DNA from: Cronobacter universalis NCTC 9529
GTDB taxonomy: Bacteria > Pseudomonadota > Gammaproteobacteria > Enterobacterales > Enterobacteriaceae
Assembly: GCF_001277175.1 (NCBI RefSeq)
Contig: NZ_CP012258.1
Location: 1 to 64,000, forward strand
Direction: 5' to 3'
Length of the DNA: 64,000 nt
In this document: positions 38,601 to 45,351 of the stretch, one piece after another
How the letters are laid out: every line of letters begins with the position of its first letter
Numbering within the stretch: position 1 is the stretch's first letter
Made by a program: the position numbers and the translations under genes
Notes under the pieces: generated by a model
What the model was told of the DNA's origin: nothing
Database searches by the model: none
The model's input: the letters and a program-made list of their open reading frames with translations, nothing else

Positions 38601-38762
38601 CACCACCGGTACGCCGTTACCTGCTTTATCCATCGCCGTAGGGCCTGTGGGCGTCATGGCCGCCGCAAAAGCTGGCGCTACGGGCTGCCAGACCAGCAGA
38701 GAGATAATCAGGTAGCTCAGCAGACGAGCGGAAAAACGCACGGGCGGTTGACGGGTATCCAT
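26613..38762 (-). CDS. fhaB: Filamentous haemagglutinin / CdiA-type two-partner exoprotein
   Basis: 4049 residues from the ATG at 38762. In order: signal peptide (to about AFAAA, 35); two-partner secretion domain with NPNL at 100-103, NPYG at 141-144 and a CNGC pair at 147-150; a long haemagglutinin-repeat region (about 300-2050) built of short N-x-G-L repeats; an AT-rich stretch (about 2055-2255) followed by a block with PSGNNSFFVVSD and YLNGVGSD that matches the middle of CdiA proteins; a second repeat region; the pre-toxin domain; the VENN motif at about 3745; and a 305-residue variable C-terminus ending in a glycine/histidine-rich module (THGTLGYD, PPHEHKVEYNSNGQPIGKYY). VENN plus the adjacent small gene argue for contact-dependent inhibition as well as adhesion. 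Secreted through the FhaC-like partner just upstream. Confidence 0.93.
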   Translation of the reverse strand: MDTRQPPVRFSARLLSYLIISLLVWQPVAPAFAAAMTPTGPTAMDKAGNGVPVVNIARPNAAGISHNQFKDYNVGQEGVILNNATGQLNKTQLGGLIQNNPNLKAGQEARGIINEVTGGSRSQLNGYTEVAGKAANVMVANPYGITCNGCGFINTPNVTLTTGKPVLDAAGNLSALEVTRGTITVEGKGLDARQSDALSIISRATEVNAAIHARDLNVTAGANRVHADGSRTALAGEGSVPVVAVDTGALGGMYANRIRLVSGDKGVGVNLGNLNARQGDITLDASGKLTVKNSLASGNLTAKGDNVTLTGEHKTGGTLAVSSRGNVALDHAALASDGAMTLSADGTLSASASTLTSGQSQALNGKTVTLDNTSRLDAKRDVTLTGGALTSQAQISAGGNAQIAGDSLTNSGQIAATGRLDTRTTRLTNRGTLQGNGVTVDSDAVTNSGTLQSASALMLKGKTLDQQGTVSARGDAALNLTDSLRNGTNGKILTDGTLAATTGELEQNGTLSGRKRLDIQAQQVTSGKGALTTSQGDIRIDAAGKADLNGQTIAAGNLTLTGDAVTTQQDAQLQSGGNLAITAHDATLDGTQAAKGALNVTAQRLRHGGKSDSAATTFLGDESLNNSGTLTGDTLTLRGKQIANRGLLKGNRALELSADRLDNLAGGTLYSPASLNLAIPTLINQGQITTDGDLTLHGAQLTNGGLLQAHRSLDMAYESFDNLSGGTLYSARDLHLAVPALSNQGLISTDGNLSLRGQSLVNSGEINGVNLSGDMASLNNTGRLLADNALTLNTGTLSSDGSLAAERVTIAADQLQNQGLVQGNRALNVTAGDTDNQGALRTGGTLALDGGTLTNGGELSATALLLTLAKHADNRGKLVATDALRLTAPAFTNTGTLASATLDLSSDDVTNSGTLQATGDVHAHAKQFDNQQGGVVLAGGALALNQNTLSNAGLLQGDTLAVAAQAWRNEGNALGQNGVTAQIDNTLINQGNVLSQQALDIRAGNTDNRGALMAKVLALHGDLQNSGLLQGSDALNWDGATLTNAAGGKLTGGNTLALNGTTLDNQGQMQGRAVSLTGDTLRNVGTLQATDRLNATLSQTLENNGALLSQNQAEVSAAQLTNDGTLAARALTVQAPDITNRGTLAGNDSLSLTTRNLYNGAHGQLATGGGLTLDLDRLENQGQLSVNDGLTLRGNTLINGGDLNAAALDATLSGALDNAGRLVADGRAQLSAGTVTNSGTLAADDVMLNAGTLRNGGLIQGAHSAGAAAQTLTNDASGTWLSGGALTLNGNQLTNAGQMQGDTLALTAGSLDNRGVMNGIQGLTGTVQGALTNDGQMVSRGDAALNADSLTGSGRIVADTLTLQANRLTNNGLWQGTKGLTATGDTLTTGANARTLSGGDLSLNAGTLNTGGTLQGQQVNADADNWTHGGTLISLGNLGAQTRGTLTNNGSLLSQGPATVTANELANNGSLLSQGALTLDGQRLTNRGALQGDTLTAYQNQINNQGTVTGVQGLTLTARPQPRMARMLLAAPPRELINGTNGALLTGGTLRIDSGAVTNAGRWQGQNILLNAQRLDHSGAIQSADGLNITLSGNLNSQAGSKITALGAATLNALAMTNQGEWAAKNLTLAGNSLRNEGAITGVNGLTATVNNDLTQTSSGKLLTGGALTMGAGAVNNQGAVQGGTLDVTTGGLTNSGRLQGDNGVTLTARGSLTNNAGGQVISRQGLGVTTPVLVNNGLMQGGGATRVEATTSARNDGKLLSGGQLTLTTPQFTGAGWLQATNLILNAANATNNGTWLADQGTLTGTTFTNQGTTQGGALTVNYGTLNNNGTMLGNNQLTVNASQVNQQAAGKLFSGGDLWIGSAGLDAAGQLVALGNLTLKLTNAFTNKNALAAGKTLTVTSNYAIDNRGVLQGQAVNVSAGGALTNNGQITTGSGASTLGGSSVALNDAGTLQGGGDVAIASRGNITVDGFTGTRGSLTLTAPGSIINTALLYAASNLALYANSITNQRGDILAGNSLWMQKDAAGNANAEVVNTSGNIETQNGDITIKTGHLLNQRDGLSVKESVINGSSINGLGKGTLTVDYTELPSGTYGYTVYTTYEESSSCGGKDGGCSVWNESHYSYVPFAEYTTQKFLINQKKVDVVSTGSASVISSGGNLIISAGSFENQASNLLASKDIRLQGNHLNNHSVQAGTTSEYFVYQYESDGNNSLQVSPIPVGGLSNKNTKFTEHNRDVKFKLTGKTTETENGELYRAVIQAGGNVTANFADNISNTSTTANAGKVSNTINTPSLNTLSHQSIGGSVQKQGLAGGAAVAVNSPEWKDQLQGALQQINGGGALENSGGGSALANFSATKAGKANLGNASGLASAGVTAASAATITGGALANTQSKPVDTSAYPLPSGNNSFFVVSDNPKSPYLINVNPKLDGLGELDPALFGDLNKLLGVQPGAAPRETHTSFTDEKQFLGSSYMLGRLNLNPEYDYRFLGDAAFDTRYVSNTLLNQTGNRYLNGVGSDLQQMQYLMDSAAAQQKSLGLQFGVALTRDQIASLDKSILWWESATVNGETVMIPKLYLSPKDVTVNNGSVIAGNNVSLKGGDITNSGSTLLARQDLKLDSQNSISNLNDGLMKAGGGLSLSAIGDINNISSAISGKTVALESTGGSINNITLAEQTSIDARNKHSSVMLKDTTLGSTATISAQDSLALQAGKNITLTGANLTSGGDLLINAWGDIALNANQVNDAYGQSGFRNNTNTSRSSVTYQGSSISAGGNLGIKAGDNLSVAAGDIKAGGNAALAAGGDLTLDALQTSKNSRNGKRETHSTGLDRTTVSAGDNLTLSAGRDINAHAAALAAEKNIGVQAGRDVNLDAEATTSGDSYRSKKKTTINESVRQQGTELASGGNTVIVAGRDMNADAAQATAKGDIGVMAGRDINLATATESDYHYKEETKTKKGFLKKTTTHTVSEQSATREAGTLLSGDNVTLKAGEDLLVKGSAVAGDGNVALSAGKNVEIAAATNTDSNWQLKEKKKSGLMGSGGIGFTIGSSKTRHELKEKGTTQSQSVSTVGSTGGNVSITAGEQARVSGADLVAEKNLTLTGDSVVIEPGHDKRTSDQKFEQKSSGLTVALTGAVVDAVNNAVTAAKDATKQSDSRLAALQATKSVLSGYQAVQGKEMADTTGEPNAGIRVSVSLTTQKSKSEQHQVSDQVTGSTLNAGNNLSINATGKNHGANSGDIVVAGSSMKAGGDASLNAARDILLTAAANTQKTTGSNSSSGGGVGVSVGVGQGSAGLSVFANVNAAKGKEKGDGTDWTETTLDSGGKVSLHSGQDASLTGVQVNGNQVKADIGRNLTITSLQDSNHYDSKQSSVSAGGSFTFGTMTGSGYVNFSQDKMHSTFNSVAEQSGIFAGKGGFDVTVGSHTQLNGGAIGSTATADKNSLDTGTLGYSNLTNKADYKVSHSGGGFSSSASFGAQAALSAASTLMSGMSGSGHAQGTTQAAVSEGTITVRDKANSQDASGLQRDVTQANDAISPIFNKEKEQNRLQAVQMVSDIGNQVADIVRTQSDLDGLKAAIAKTGTSLQGLPEKERLAKLAALRDTDVYKKVTENTGTGSDVQRAITAATAAVSGLAGGNLNAALAGGAAPYIANEIGKNITDQNTTAGIMAHAVVNAVLAKVQGQNALIGASGAVVGEAMGILIAKEVYKKAPSQLNDTEKQTVAALSTLASGLAGALAGNSTEATATAAKAGQTTVENNALKRKDATEFFKQLHECNDDNCRKKLIKKYAEISKEQEASVANCKGAECREKIKEMQDITSDYAERSEELMNAWHEGRHLTDAEFQELMYLRSTGANLQRITLMAVRNGGSARDLLDAMADAAGSDLVGGSKRGAPKATSGKENQTSSKNTHQEESPQRESNSGEGKPGKSDNSDTQKTVSMVEKQAGNNNINPATDRISTEHTVVSSGKAPKTSTPNSVYEVSRADGTKSITYYDDRGNMFSREDYGQQRTHGTLGYDSNGKVPPHEHKVEYNSNGQPIGKYYRELDLNGKAIGKWISEK
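32020..32600 (-). other. AT-rich insert within fhaB
   Basis: Composition drops sharply compared with both sides, and the encoded residues (about 2055-2255, for example GYTVYTTYEESSSCGGKDGG) lose the haemagglutinin repeat pattern. By position this is near the receptor-binding part of CdiA-type proteins. Confidence 0.6.
36480..36833 (-). repeat. Two tandem 59-codon units inside fhaB
   Basis: Units at 36657-36833 (NRGLLKGNRALEL...) and 36480-36656 (NGGLLQAHRSLDM...) align residue for residue over 59 positions, including NL-GGTLYS and NQG-I-TDG-L-L. This is a recent-looking duplication in a region otherwise made of shorter, diverged repeats. Confidence 0.8.
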
Positions 38763-38775
38763 GACCTGGAGCCTC

Positions 38776-40440
38776 TTAAAGCGTGATTGCGATGCGATAG
38801 TTAACGGTGAAATGGTCCGGCCCCAGCCAGTCCGGGTACTGTAGCGGCGTACCGACGGTAAGCTGACTGGCGAACCAGCGCCCTGCGCTGCCCAGCCCGA
38901 CGGCGGCGCCCCAGAGCGTGCCGGAGGCGTAGCGGTCGAGTTTATCTCTGGCGAGCCAGCCGCCATCCAGCGCCGCCGTGGCGCTGATCTGGCCGAGCAC
39001 CGGCAACGTGACGAGCGTGTAGTTGAGTTCATTACGCCAGTAGCCGCCGTTATCGCCGGACAGATACTGCTCTTTAAAGCCGCGAACCGAGCTTTCGCCA
39101 CCGAGCGTCAGGCGTTCGGCGCCATAGAGACGATCCGGCGACCACTGGCCATAAGCGCTGGAAAGCCACCACAGATCCTGTGAAAGCGGCCGCTGCCAGC
39201 TGGCGCTGAGGCTCCATTTACGAAACTGCGCTTTTGGCTCGTCGCCGGTTTTGCCTTCATCGGTTTCGCTGTCGAACCAGGGCATGCCGCGGCTGAACGC
39301 CGGGTTGAAGGTCGCCACGCCGCCGCCCATTTTCTGGGTGTGATTAACGCCGAGCGTCAGGCTGGAGAGCTTGCGGCTGCTGCTGGCAAGCAGGGCGTCA
39401 TTCAGCCAGTTGTGGCTTTCGCGCCGCGTCACCCCCGCAGTAAGGGCGGTTTTGATATCGCCGTTGCGGAACACCACGCGGGAAAGATTAAGGCGGTGCG
39501 TTTCACTGTCGCCGGTGGAGATCCACATAAAGCCCTGGTTATCCAGCGTCGAGCGGTAGTCGCTCCAGCTGTAGCTGTAATCCAGCAGGCTGTAGCCCCA
39601 CGGGATACTGACGCCCGCCTGCAGGCTACGCGCGTTATATGCGGTGGCGAAATCGCTGCTGCGCCCGCCGCTGACAAACCACTGATCGGCGAGCCCGAGC
39701 AGGTTGTTACCGGTGAGCGAGCCATTGAGCTGGCCGGTCCCGGTACTCTTCTGGCCGCTGTTATCGAAACTGACCGTGGCGCGTAACGGAAACTCTGGCG
39801 TGGCGGTGAGATTAACCACCGACCAGCCGGGCGTGCTGTCCGGCAGAATATCGATTTGTACAGGCGTGGCGCGCAGGCGGTTGATCTGCTCCATCCCCTG
39901 CTCAATATCGCGCAGGTTCAGGATCTTCCCTTCAAGCCCCGGAAACGCCATTTTCAGCATCAGCGGCGTTTTATTTTCGAGGCGGATCTGACGCAGCTTT
40001 CCTTCCAGCACGACAATACGCAGTTCACCCTGCGAGAGATCCTGCTCGGTGAGAAACGCGCGGCTGGTGATATAACCGCGGCTGAGATACCAGTCCGATA
40101 CGCTATTAACCAGTTGCGTGATGCGCGGCATATCAAGGCACTGATTGAGCCAGGGGCGCGATAATTTCGCCTGCTCACGCGCGCTTAACAGCGTGGCGCC
40201 GGAATACTGAATGGTGCGAATGGTAAAACACGGGCCGGATGACGGCGCAGGTATTACAGGCGCTCCAGCGCGGGGCAGCGACGTGCTGCGCTGTAACTCG
40301 TCACGCTGCTGCTGGCCCTGTAATAAAAGTTGTTCCTGTTGCTGACGGATGGCATCGCGATCGGCAGGAGAAAGGGGTGCCGCAAAGGCAGAAGGAAATA
40401 GCAGCGCCAGTAATAATCCATAATAAATGCGAGCAGTCAT
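38776..40440 (-). CDS. fhaC: FhaC/ShlB-family two-partner secretion porin
   Basis: 554 residues: signal peptide (to SAFA, about 20), POTRA domains (FTIRTIQYSGATLL; LREIVVLEGK-like LRIVVLEGKLRQI) and a 16-strand barrel ending in the required C-terminal aromatic/hydrophobic strand. The family motif VRGF appears in SSVRGFKEQYLSGDNG. It exports FhaB across the outer membrane. First gene of the fhaC-fhaB-cdiI unit, 13 bases before fhaB. Confidence 0.93.
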   Translation of the reverse strand: MTARIYYGLLLALLFPSAFAAPLSPADRDAIRQQQEQLLLQGQQQRDELQRSTSLPRAGAPVIPAPSSGPCFTIRTIQYSGATLLSAREQAKLSRPWLNQCLDMPRITQLVNSVSDWYLSRGYITSRAFLTEQDLSQGELRIVVLEGKLRQIRLENKTPLMLKMAFPGLEGKILNLRDIEQGMEQINRLRATPVQIDILPDSTPGWSVVNLTATPEFPLRATVSFDNSGQKSTGTGQLNGSLTGNNLLGLADQWFVSGGRSSDFATAYNARSLQAGVSIPWGYSLLDYSYSWSDYRSTLDNQGFMWISTGDSETHRLNLSRVVFRNGDIKTALTAGVTRRESHNWLNDALLASSSRKLSSLTLGVNHTQKMGGGVATFNPAFSRGMPWFDSETDEGKTGDEPKAQFRKWSLSASWQRPLSQDLWWLSSAYGQWSPDRLYGAERLTLGGESSVRGFKEQYLSGDNGGYWRNELNYTLVTLPVLGQISATAALDGGWLARDKLDRYASGTLWGAAVGLGSAGRWFASQLTVGTPLQYPDWLGPDHFTVNYRIAITL

Positions 40441-40862
40441 CCGGTTGACCTGTAAAATTAATCAGTTAGCGCCATAACACGGTGTTATTCCGCGAATGGT
40501 TTTAAGTTTTTTCCTATAGTAATAGTTAATTACATTTCTTCACAAAGATATATTTTTCACGGGCCGTTCGTTAATTTGAATAAAGGAAAAATAAGCGCAG
40601 GCCCAGAGTAAAACCGGTAATAACGTACAGAATAAAACAGCAAGAGTTGCGGTTATAAACAGGATTAATGTCGAAATGGACATTTAATGCGTTATGCACA
40701 TCGGAAGTGGGATCTGGCTTTTTATGGTAAAGGCGGCGACAGAGGAGTTACTGAGAAGCTAACTTCAGCGATCCCTGTACAGATCAGCGGTAAATGAAAC
40801 CGCTCCGGCTCGCCGCGCTGATTTTAAGGTAACACGCTGTTTTTACAGCGTTGCGCAATGCG

Positions 40863-40883
40863 ATTTCATGCTGAAATCGCCAG
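40863..40883. promoter_or_regulatory. parS-like box A/box B element on the far side of repA
   Basis: ATTTCATGCTGAAATCGCCA has the same layout as the elements after parB (ATTTCA inverted repeat directly followed by TCGCCA). It lies 4.2 kb from them, beside the downstream iterons. The rest of 40441-40920 shows no gene. Confidence 0.5.
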
Positions 40884-40923
40884 ATTTTTCACTGCATTAA
40901 AGGGTCGGGCGGGAAAAGGAACA

Positions 40924-41054
40924 ATAACCACTGTAGAGAGCGCTGAGCAGTAAAACATCCACTACGGTGAGAAACATCCACTGCAGAGAGTAAAATCCAC
41001 TGTAGTGAGCACGGGCACAGAGCGCCAACACGCCGTACTCCCTACAGTGGATAT
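40924..41054. repeat. Downstream iterons of the RepFIB-like replicon
   Basis: Four copies of an 18-base unit in reverse orientation at 40924-40941, 40955-40972, 40974-40991 and 40993-41010 (for example ATAACCACTGTAGAGAGC), then one forward copy ACTCCCTACAGTGGATAT at 41037-41054 that abuts the repA stop codon. These fit the consensus RCTCNCYAYAGTGGWTRT found upstream of repA and probably serve copy-number control. Confidence 0.88.
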
Positions 41055-42068
41055 TCAGATCTGTCCCTTGCGGATTTTTTCCAGAAGCGCCAGCTCTTCT
41101 TTGGTCAGCATCACCATTTCGCCCTGCTCTTCCGCTACGGGGCTGTTTTCCACCGGCAGTTCATCACCGGCAGGCAGCGCCCCTGGCAGGCTCTGTGGAC
41201 GCAGCTTTGGCCTTCTGTAGTGGATATGAAAGTACACCACCCGTCCGCGCTTGATTTCGGTGTAATCGAGATAACCGATCTCCTTGAGCTGTTCCATTGC
41301 CTTACGCACGGTGGAGTTTTGCGTGATGGTGCGTGAGGTGAGATTCAGACGCGCGCGCAGGCGTGCCAGCGAGACCGGCGCCGGGTTGGGCGGCAGGCTT
41401 TCAATAAACGTATACAGCGCCTGGGCGGACTCTTTGCGCGACAATTCATTAATGGCGCGCAGCTGCAGCAGAACTTTTTTGTCGAACTGATACAGTTCGA
41501 AGATTTTTGGATCGGCCTGTAGCGTCACCTCATCCTTTTTAGCGCTGTACTTGGCGGACTGCACCAGATGCGTGACGTAATACTCCCCTTCTTTATTACT
41601 GAAGGAGATTGTGTTGGTGGCGATACGGGTCAGCGAGGCATCAAGACGCTTACGCAGTTTTGCTGACGAACGGGCCGACGGAATACCGCACAGCTTCACG
41701 AACTCCACAAAAGGCAGCGTGACGCTGTCGCCAAGCACATTATATTTGGCGAAGGCATGGATGATCCCGACCCAGGTTTTGAAGTCGTTATCCATGTCCA
41801 GACGGGCGCCGGTGATCTTGATATTTTCGTAGCCTTCCGATTTGACCAGCGAAAGCTGCTTAAGCTCTTCCGTCACGTCCATCGAGGACATCTGGCCTTT
41901 GCGGCCACGGGCGGTGGATTTCAGCGTCGGAACAAACAGGCCCAGTCGCATCAGCGCGACCGGTTGCACCGTGTTGTTACGGTTGGGAACCAGCGTGACC
42001 ACTTCGCCGGTTTTACGGTCCAGCTCACTGAAGGCGTCGTTGATATTGATGCTCTCTTCATCGGCCAC
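41055..42068 (-). CDS. repA: RepFIB-like replication initiator RepA
   Basis: 337 residues of the Rep_3 superfamily with two winged-helix domains; recognisable blocks include [40 protein letters not shown] and a C-terminal [20 protein letters not shown]. It binds iterons on both sides. Translation starts at GTG 42068 with AGGAGA 7 bases upstream. A further iteron core (TGTAGTGGATAT) occurs inside its coding region near 41216-41227. Confidence 0.95.
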   Translation of the reverse strand: MADEESININDAFSELDRKTGEVVTLVPNRNNTVQPVALMRLGLFVPTLKSTARGRKGQMSSMDVTEELKQLSLVKSEGYENIKITGARLDMDNDFKTWVGIIHAFAKYNVLGDSVTLPFVEFVKLCGIPSARSSAKLRKRLDASLTRIATNTISFSNKEGEYYVTHLVQSAKYSAKKDEVTLQADPKIFELYQFDKKVLLQLRAINELSRKESAQALYTFIESLPPNPAPVSLARLRARLNLTSRTITQNSTVRKAMEQLKEIGYLDYTEIKRGRVVYFHIHYRRPKLRPQSLPGALPAGDELPVENSPVAEEQGEMVMLTKEELALLEKIRKGQI

Positions 42069-42100
42069 GTGCGGGTCTCCTGTCCTGAATGCCGGTGCTT

Positions 42101-42291
42101 ACTCACCATAGTGGTTATTATCTTCGCCAGTGAGAGTATCACTCACCATAGTGGATATGTCACATGCTTATACGCGCCGATTACTCTCCACAGTGGATGT
42201 TTACTCGCTACAGTGGTTATTTGCTCTCTGTAGTGGTTGTTTTACCGGATCCTGATACAGGATCCGGTCCGTAGCTTGCCATAGTGGATAG
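42101..42291. repeat. Upstream iterons, first cluster
   Basis: Six forward copies of an 18-base unit: 42101-42118, 42141-42158, 42183-42200, 42203-42220, 42223-42240 and 42274-42291 (for example ACTCACCATAGTGGATAT). Spacings of 20-50 bases. They overlap the repA promoter region, so RepA binding should repress its own gene. Confidence 0.92.
42244..42268. repeat. Perfect 11-3-11 palindrome between iterons
   Basis: ACCGGATCCTG and CAGGATCCGGT separated by ATA. It stands between the fifth and sixth upstream iterons. It could be a binding site or a hairpin in the repA leader. Confidence 0.7.
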
Positions 42292-42472
42292 CCGGAACGC
42301 ACACGGGCATGCGTCAGTCTGTTACAGTGACCTGCAGGCAGGCAAAAAAGGCGCGCACCCGGTGTGAATAAACGTGTTGATGAGCAGGAGTAACTTCACA
42401 GGGAATACTAAAAATAGTTTCTGATACAGCACGTTATAGAGAGAGGGCCGGGATGGAAAAGGCAGACGTTTT

Positions 42473-42684
42473 ACTCGCTACAGTGGTTGCACACCACTCT
42501 CTTCAGCCGTTATGTGTCTCACCACAGTGGATATCCGGCTCGCTTCAGTGGATGATCTGCTCGCTATAGTGGTTATAAAGTGTCGCAACGCATTGATAGC
42601 AATAAGAAATTCAGGAAAGGGATCTTTAAGGATCATATTAGGGATCTCTTTGGGATCGAAAAACTGGATCTGGCCTGTGGATAA
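42473..42684. other. Replication origin: iterons, GATC-rich unwinding segment and DnaA box
   Basis: Four iterons (42473-42490, 42517-42534, 42538-42555, 42559-42576) are followed by an AT-rich stretch with five GATC sites starting at 42621, 42631, 42643, 42654 and 42667 (steps of 10-13 bases), then TGTGGATAA at 42676-42684, a perfect DnaA box on the opposite strand. This is the arrangement of P1-type origins: Rep binding, Dam-methylated 13-mer-like unwinding repeats, DnaA loading. 42685-42916 leads to parA; no other sites recognised. Confidence 0.82.
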
Positions 42685-42916
42685 CCCTCAGAAATTAAGC
42701 ATCTCCCGCCTGGATTCAGCTCTGCTCTTTTGCGCTTCCTCAAACGAACGGCTGACGCGCGTTCGTTTTTGCGGTGAGCGCTGCGATCTTTAGCAGTAAC
42801 GTCTTATAACATCAGCATTTTGAGCACGCGCACATTGCCATCACATTTATGTTTACCGTCTGGCTTTTATGCTGTATTTTCGTCTAAATCAATAAATCCT
42901 GCATACAGTGAGTTTT

Positions 42917-44116
42917 ATGATGGATAATGAGCAGCAGTTGACGAAAGTTGCCGAACGTTCTGAAAGAATGCTTCTGGGCCTGACCGAACAGATCCAGCAT
43001 CAGAAAGATGAGCTTCAGGAAAACACCTTTTATCAGGTCTACGCCAAAGCGGCACTGGCCAAACTTCCCCGACTGACCCGCGCCAGCGTCGACTACGCCG
43101 TCAGTGAAATGGAAGCGAACGGTTACGTCTTTGATAAACGCGCGGCGGGCTCCTCCACCAAATATGCGATGTCCGTTCAGAATATTATCGATCTCTATCA
43201 TCATCGCGGCGTGCCTAAATACCGCGACCGTCATGATGAAGCCTTTACCATTTTTGTCGGTAACCTGAAAGGCGGCGTCTCCAAAACGGTGTCCACGGTC
43301 TCGCTTGCCCATGCGCTGCGCGTACACCCTCACCTGCTGTTTGAAGATTTGCGTATCCTGGTGGTCGATCTCGATCCGCAGTCTTCCGCCACCATGTTCC
43401 TTAATCACACCCGCGCGGTCGGCACTGTCGATACCACCAGCGCGCAGGCCATGCTGCAGAACGTATCGCGTGAAGAACTGCTCGAAGAATTTATTGTGCC
43501 GTCGATTGTGCCTGGCGTGGATGTCATGCCAGCCTCCATTGAAGACGCCTTTATCGCGTCGCGCTGGGAAGAGCTTTGTGCGGAGCATCTGCCGGGCACC
43601 AGTATTTATGGCGTACTGCGGCAGAACATCATCAATAAGATTGCCGGTGACTACGACTTTATCTTTGTCGACAGCGGCCCGCATCTGGACGCGTTTCTGA
43701 TGAACGCGATTGCGGCCTCGGACGTCCTGTTCACGCCGGTGCCGCCCGCCCAGGTGGATTTTCACTCCACGCTCAAATACCTGACGCGCCTGCCGGAGCT
43801 GATCGCGCTGATTGAAGAGTCCGGGTGCCGGGTGAGGCTGCAGAAAAACATCGGCTTTATGTCGAAGCTGCTCAACAAGGCCGATCACAAGCTCTGTCAC
43901 AGCCTCGCCAAGGAGATTTTCGGCGGCGATATGCTGGATGTCGCCCTGCCACGCCTGGATGGCTTTGAGCGTTGCGGAGAGTCGTTTGATACCGTCATTT
44001 CCGCTAACCCCGCCACTTACATCGGCAGCAGCGAGGCGCTGAAGAATGCCCGCGCCGCGGCTGAAGACTTTGCCAAAGCGGTTTTCGATCGCATTGAATT
44101 CATTCGTATGAGCTGA
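42917..44116 (+). CDS. parA: ParA partition ATPase, P1 type
   Basis: 399 residues from the ATG at 42917 (a GTG at 42908 is alternative). An N-terminal DNA-binding region typical of large (type Ia) ParA proteins precedes a deviant Walker A (GNLKGGVSKTVSTVSLAHAL) and Walker B-type LRILVVDLDPQSSATMF. ParA drives plasmid positioning and represses the par operon. parB follows after 7 bases. Confidence 0.95.
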   Translation: MMDNEQQLTKVAERSERMLLGLTEQIQHQKDELQENTFYQVYAKAALAKLPRLTRASVDYAVSEMEANGYVFDKRAAGSSTKYAMSVQNIIDLYHHRGVPKYRDRHDEAFTIFVGNLKGGVSKTVSTVSLAHALRVHPHLLFEDLRILVVDLDPQSSATMFLNHTRAVGTVDTTSAQAMLQNVSREELLEEFIVPSIVPGVDVMPASIEDAFIASRWEELCAEHLPGTSIYGVLRQNIINKIAGDYDFIFVDSGPHLDAFLMNAIAASDVLFTPVPPAQVDFHSTLKYLTRLPELIALIEESGCRVRLQKNIGFMSKLLNKADHKLCHSLAKEIFGGDMLDVALPRLDGFERCGESFDTVISANPATYIGSSEALKNARAAAEDFAKAVFDRIEFIRMS

Positions 44117-44123
44117 GAATACT

Positions 44124-45092
44124 ATGAGCACAAAAAGAGTCACCATTGGCCGTACACTCACCCATTCCTCGTTTAAAGAGAGCACGGATGCCGAAACCTT
44201 CACGTCTGTGTTTGTACTCAATTCAGGCCGTAAAGCCACATTCCGTCTGGAAACCCTCGCGCCTGCCGACGTGGCGGAAAAAACCTTTGTGCGACAGGAA
44301 ACCAACGGGCGCGATCAGTCTGCGCTGACACCGGAATCGCTGCGCGATATCACCCGTACCCTGAAATTCCAGCAGTTCTTCCCGGCGATTGGCGTCAAAG
44401 CGGGTGACCGCATTGAAATTCTGGATGGCTCCCGCCGTCGTGCGGCAGCACTCATCTGCCACACCGGCCTGACCGTGCTGGTGACGGAAGCCGCGCTGAC
44501 GTCAGAAGAAGCGCGCAAACTCGCCAAAGATATCCAGACAGCGAAAGAGCACAACATTCGCGAGATTGGGCTGCGCCTGATGGCGCTGAAAAACGCCGGG
44601 CTTAATCAGAAAGAGATAGCCGAGCAGGAAGGGTTGTCGCAGGCGAAAGTCACCCGTGCGTTACAGGCGGCGTCGGTATCGGCTGATCTGCTGGCGTTCT
44701 TCCCGGTTCAGTCCGAGCTGACCTTCAGCGACTATAAGACGCTGAACAGTGTTGAAGAAACGTTGCTGAAGAATGAGATCGCCCTGAAAACGCTGACCGA
44801 CTCTATCGCCAGCGAAGTGGATATTGTGCTGTCAGATCCCGATCTGGCCGAAGACGAAGTGAAAAACCGCATTGTGCGTATTATTGCGCGTGAGAGTGAA
44901 CTGCTGACGTCGCCAGGCCCGAAAGATAAAGCGGTTATTTCGCCGCTCTGGCGTTTCTCCGATAAAGACCGATTCGCCCGTAAGCGCACTAAAGGCCGCC
45001 TGTTCAGCTACGAGTTCAACCGCCTGTCGCGTGACGTTCAGGACGAACTCGACCGTGCCATTGAAAGCGTGCTGAAGAAACATCTCTCCTGA
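44124..45092 (+). CDS. parB: ParB centromere-binding protein, P1 type
   Basis: 322 residues. Central motifs: IEILDGSRRRAAALI, then a helix-turn-helix (LNQKEIAEQEGLSQAKVTRALQ) and a C-terminal dimer domain (SRDVQDELDRAIESVLKK), the layout of P1 ParB, which reads box A with its HTH and box B with its C-terminal domain. Elements resembling both boxes follow the gene. Confidence 0.94.
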   Translation: MSTKRVTIGRTLTHSSFKESTDAETFTSVFVLNSGRKATFRLETLAPADVAEKTFVRQETNGRDQSALTPESLRDITRTLKFQQFFPAIGVKAGDRIEILDGSRRRAAALICHTGLTVLVTEAALTSEEARKLAKDIQTAKEHNIREIGLRLMALKNAGLNQKEIAEQEGLSQAKVTRALQAASVSADLLAFFPVQSELTFSDYKTLNSVEETLLKNEIALKTLTDSIASEVDIVLSDPDLAEDEVKNRIVRIIARESELLTSPGPKDKAVISPLWRFSDKDRFARKRTKGRLFSYEFNRLSRDVQDELDRAIESVLKKHLS

Positions 45093-45105
45093 GCGGGATG
45101 CGCAC

Positions 45106-45351
45106 TCGCCATGGTGATTTCACCGTTAACTCCCTGAAATACCGTTTTTTCCTTAACGCATTTCACGGTGAAATCGCCAGTATTTCTCTTTTCTTATTCC
45201 ATACATCTTCTCGTTTACTCTCTACAGTGGATGTTTTGCTGTTCAGCATTGCCGCTCGTACTGAAATTTCATACCTTTCGCCACGCTGATTTTATATTTA
45301 AGTTATTGATTTTTATGTTTTTTATTGAATTATTTCACGATGAAATCGCCA
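45106..45351. promoter_or_regulatory. parS-like centromere, P1 pattern
   Basis: Box B-like TCGCCA at 45106-45111 with box A ATTTCAC at 45117-45123; then ATTTCACGGTGAAAT at 45160-45174 joined to TCGCCA at 45174-45179; then ATTTCACGATGAAAT with TCGCCA at 45332-45351. P1 parS, as I remember it, has the same box A heptamer (ATTTCAC/A), a box A inverted repeat next to TCGCCA, and an IHF-bent spacer. The spacer here includes a T6 run (45144-45149). Short open frames across 45098-45482 are probably not genes. Confidence 0.82.
45217..45234. repeat. Iteron copy within the centromere region
   Basis: ACTCTCTACAGTGGATGT is a full match to the repA iteron consensus, 2.6 kb from the origin and between two parS-like elements. 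A weaker reverse copy lies at 45498-45515. Confidence 0.85.

Noticed and set aside
38763..39101. Extension of fhaB upstream to 39101
   Set aside because: The added 113 residues lie inside fhaC in another frame; the signal peptide begins at the ATG at 38762.
42884..44305. 473-codon minus-strand frame opposite parA
   Set aside because: Shadow of parA, which has clear motifs in the other direction.
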